The notes under the pieces: model-generated
The model's input: only the letters and a program-made list of their open reading frames with translations
What the model was told of the DNA's origin: nothing
Database searches by the model: none
Part shown: positions 5,155-5,562 of the stretch, piece after piece
Layout: each line of letters begins with the position of its first letter
How positions within the stretch are numbered: the first letter of the stretch is position 1
Translations under genes and position numbers: made by a program
Source of the DNA: Candidatus Bathyarchaeota archaeon
GTDB taxonomy: Archaea > Thermoproteota > Bathyarchaeia > 40CM-2-53-6
Length of the DNA: 5,562 nucleotides
Direction: 5' to 3'
Assembly (NCBI GenBank): GCA_005884605.1
Contig: VBBE01000014.1
Coordinates: forward strand, 1 to 5,562

Positions 5155-5562
5155 GTGTTGGCGTTCAAGTCTGTCTGGCAATACTATGCTCCAACAGGCG
5201 ATGTTTTCCAGTTGTTGGATGTGTTCAGACGGATGGTTAACGATTCCATACGGATCGGTCTGTTGAACGGTGCGTGTTCGCTGAGAAGGCTTTCCCTCCT
5301 CTCCTACAACCAGCTTGCCCGCTATGATAGCCCCAGCTGCTACAAGCTCTGCGCGATAAGCAGAGCCGCAGGAATACTAGCCACTAAGAACAAGTCTGTC
5401 AGGAGAGGGTTTCCTACTAGGACCCCGTACGCTGTCAGACAGCAGCTCGTCTCCTGCTACGGGTTCGAGATCAGGAACGGAGCATTACGTTTCCCAGTAT
5501 CGAGAGGTAGACGTTTCAGCATACCCTTGACCAAGCACGTGTTAGAGATCATATCTCAACCC
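5155..5562 (+). CDS. TnpB / IS605 OrfB-family protein, N-terminal part (runs off window)
   Basis: An open frame without stop continues to the window edge, giving 136 residues from a GTG at 5155. It resembles the N-terminus of archaeal IS200/IS605 OrfB (TnpB) proteins. It begins LAFKSVWQYYAPTGD, followed by a helical segment FRRMVNDSIRIGL, then LRRLSLLSYNQL, then CYKLCAISRAAGIL, and later LVSCYGFEIRNGALRFPV. Full TnpB proteins are RNA-guided DNA endonucleases of roughly 350-450 residues with a RuvC-like catalytic domain and a zinc finger toward the C-terminus; those parts lie outside the window. It is therefore not possible to say whether the nuclease is intact, nor to see the guide-RNA region, which usually overlaps the 3' end of the gene. 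The frame is open back to 5098, after a TAG at 5095. GTG 5155 and TTG 5143 are the main start candidates; GTG is preferred because homologues, as I recall them, begin near LAFK. No tnpA-like gene is seen upstream in the window. Confidence 0.78.
   Translation, partial: MLAFKSVWQYYAPTGDVFQLLDVFRRMVNDSIRIGLLNGACSLRRLSLLSYNQLARYDSPSCYKLCAISRAAGILATKNKSVRRGFPTRTPYAVRQQLVSCYGFEIRNGALRFPVSRGRRFSIPLTKHVLEIISQP

Overview
The window looks like a chromosomal segment of an archaeon. I infer a member of the TACK/Thermoproteota side (Bathyarchaeia- or Nitrososphaeria-like), but the lineage is only weakly supported. The evidence is a PhoU homologue with an N-terminal AbrB-type DNA-binding domain, which is an archaeal architecture. 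Promoters look like TATA boxes placed about 26-30 nt before start codons (leaderless or short-leader transcripts). Strong Shine-Dalgarno sites are scarce, several starts are TTG or GTG, oligo-T or pyrimidine tracts follow genes, and the TnpB-family protein at the right edge resembles archaeal members.

Layout: 81-1121 (+) encodes an AbrB-PhoU regulator. 1231-2679 (+) encodes a 14-helix MFS exporter of the DHA2 (drug:H+ antiporter) type. 2777-3847 (+) encodes a polytopic membrane protein of unknown function, with its own TATA box placed for leaderless transcription. A hairpin followed by T residues (3887-3914) separates it from the convergent gene at 3931-4869 (-), a cation diffusion facilitator with an unusual metal-site signature and a His-rich tail. 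A 285-nt divergent intergenic region (4870-5154) holds several inverted and tandem repeats. From about 5155 to the window end there is the N-terminal part of a TnpB/IS605 OrfB-family protein, which runs off the edge.

The genes do not form an obvious pathway. The three plus-strand genes are separated by 97-109 nt gaps with terminator-like tracts and possible promoters of their own, so they are probably independent units. The common theme is membrane transport and its control: phosphate-type regulation, small-molecule export and divalent-metal efflux. No defence system, CRISPR array, tRNA or rRNA was seen. The items most worth a second look are the unknown membrane protein, the atypical CDF metal site, and the repeat-rich region in front of the TnpB gene.
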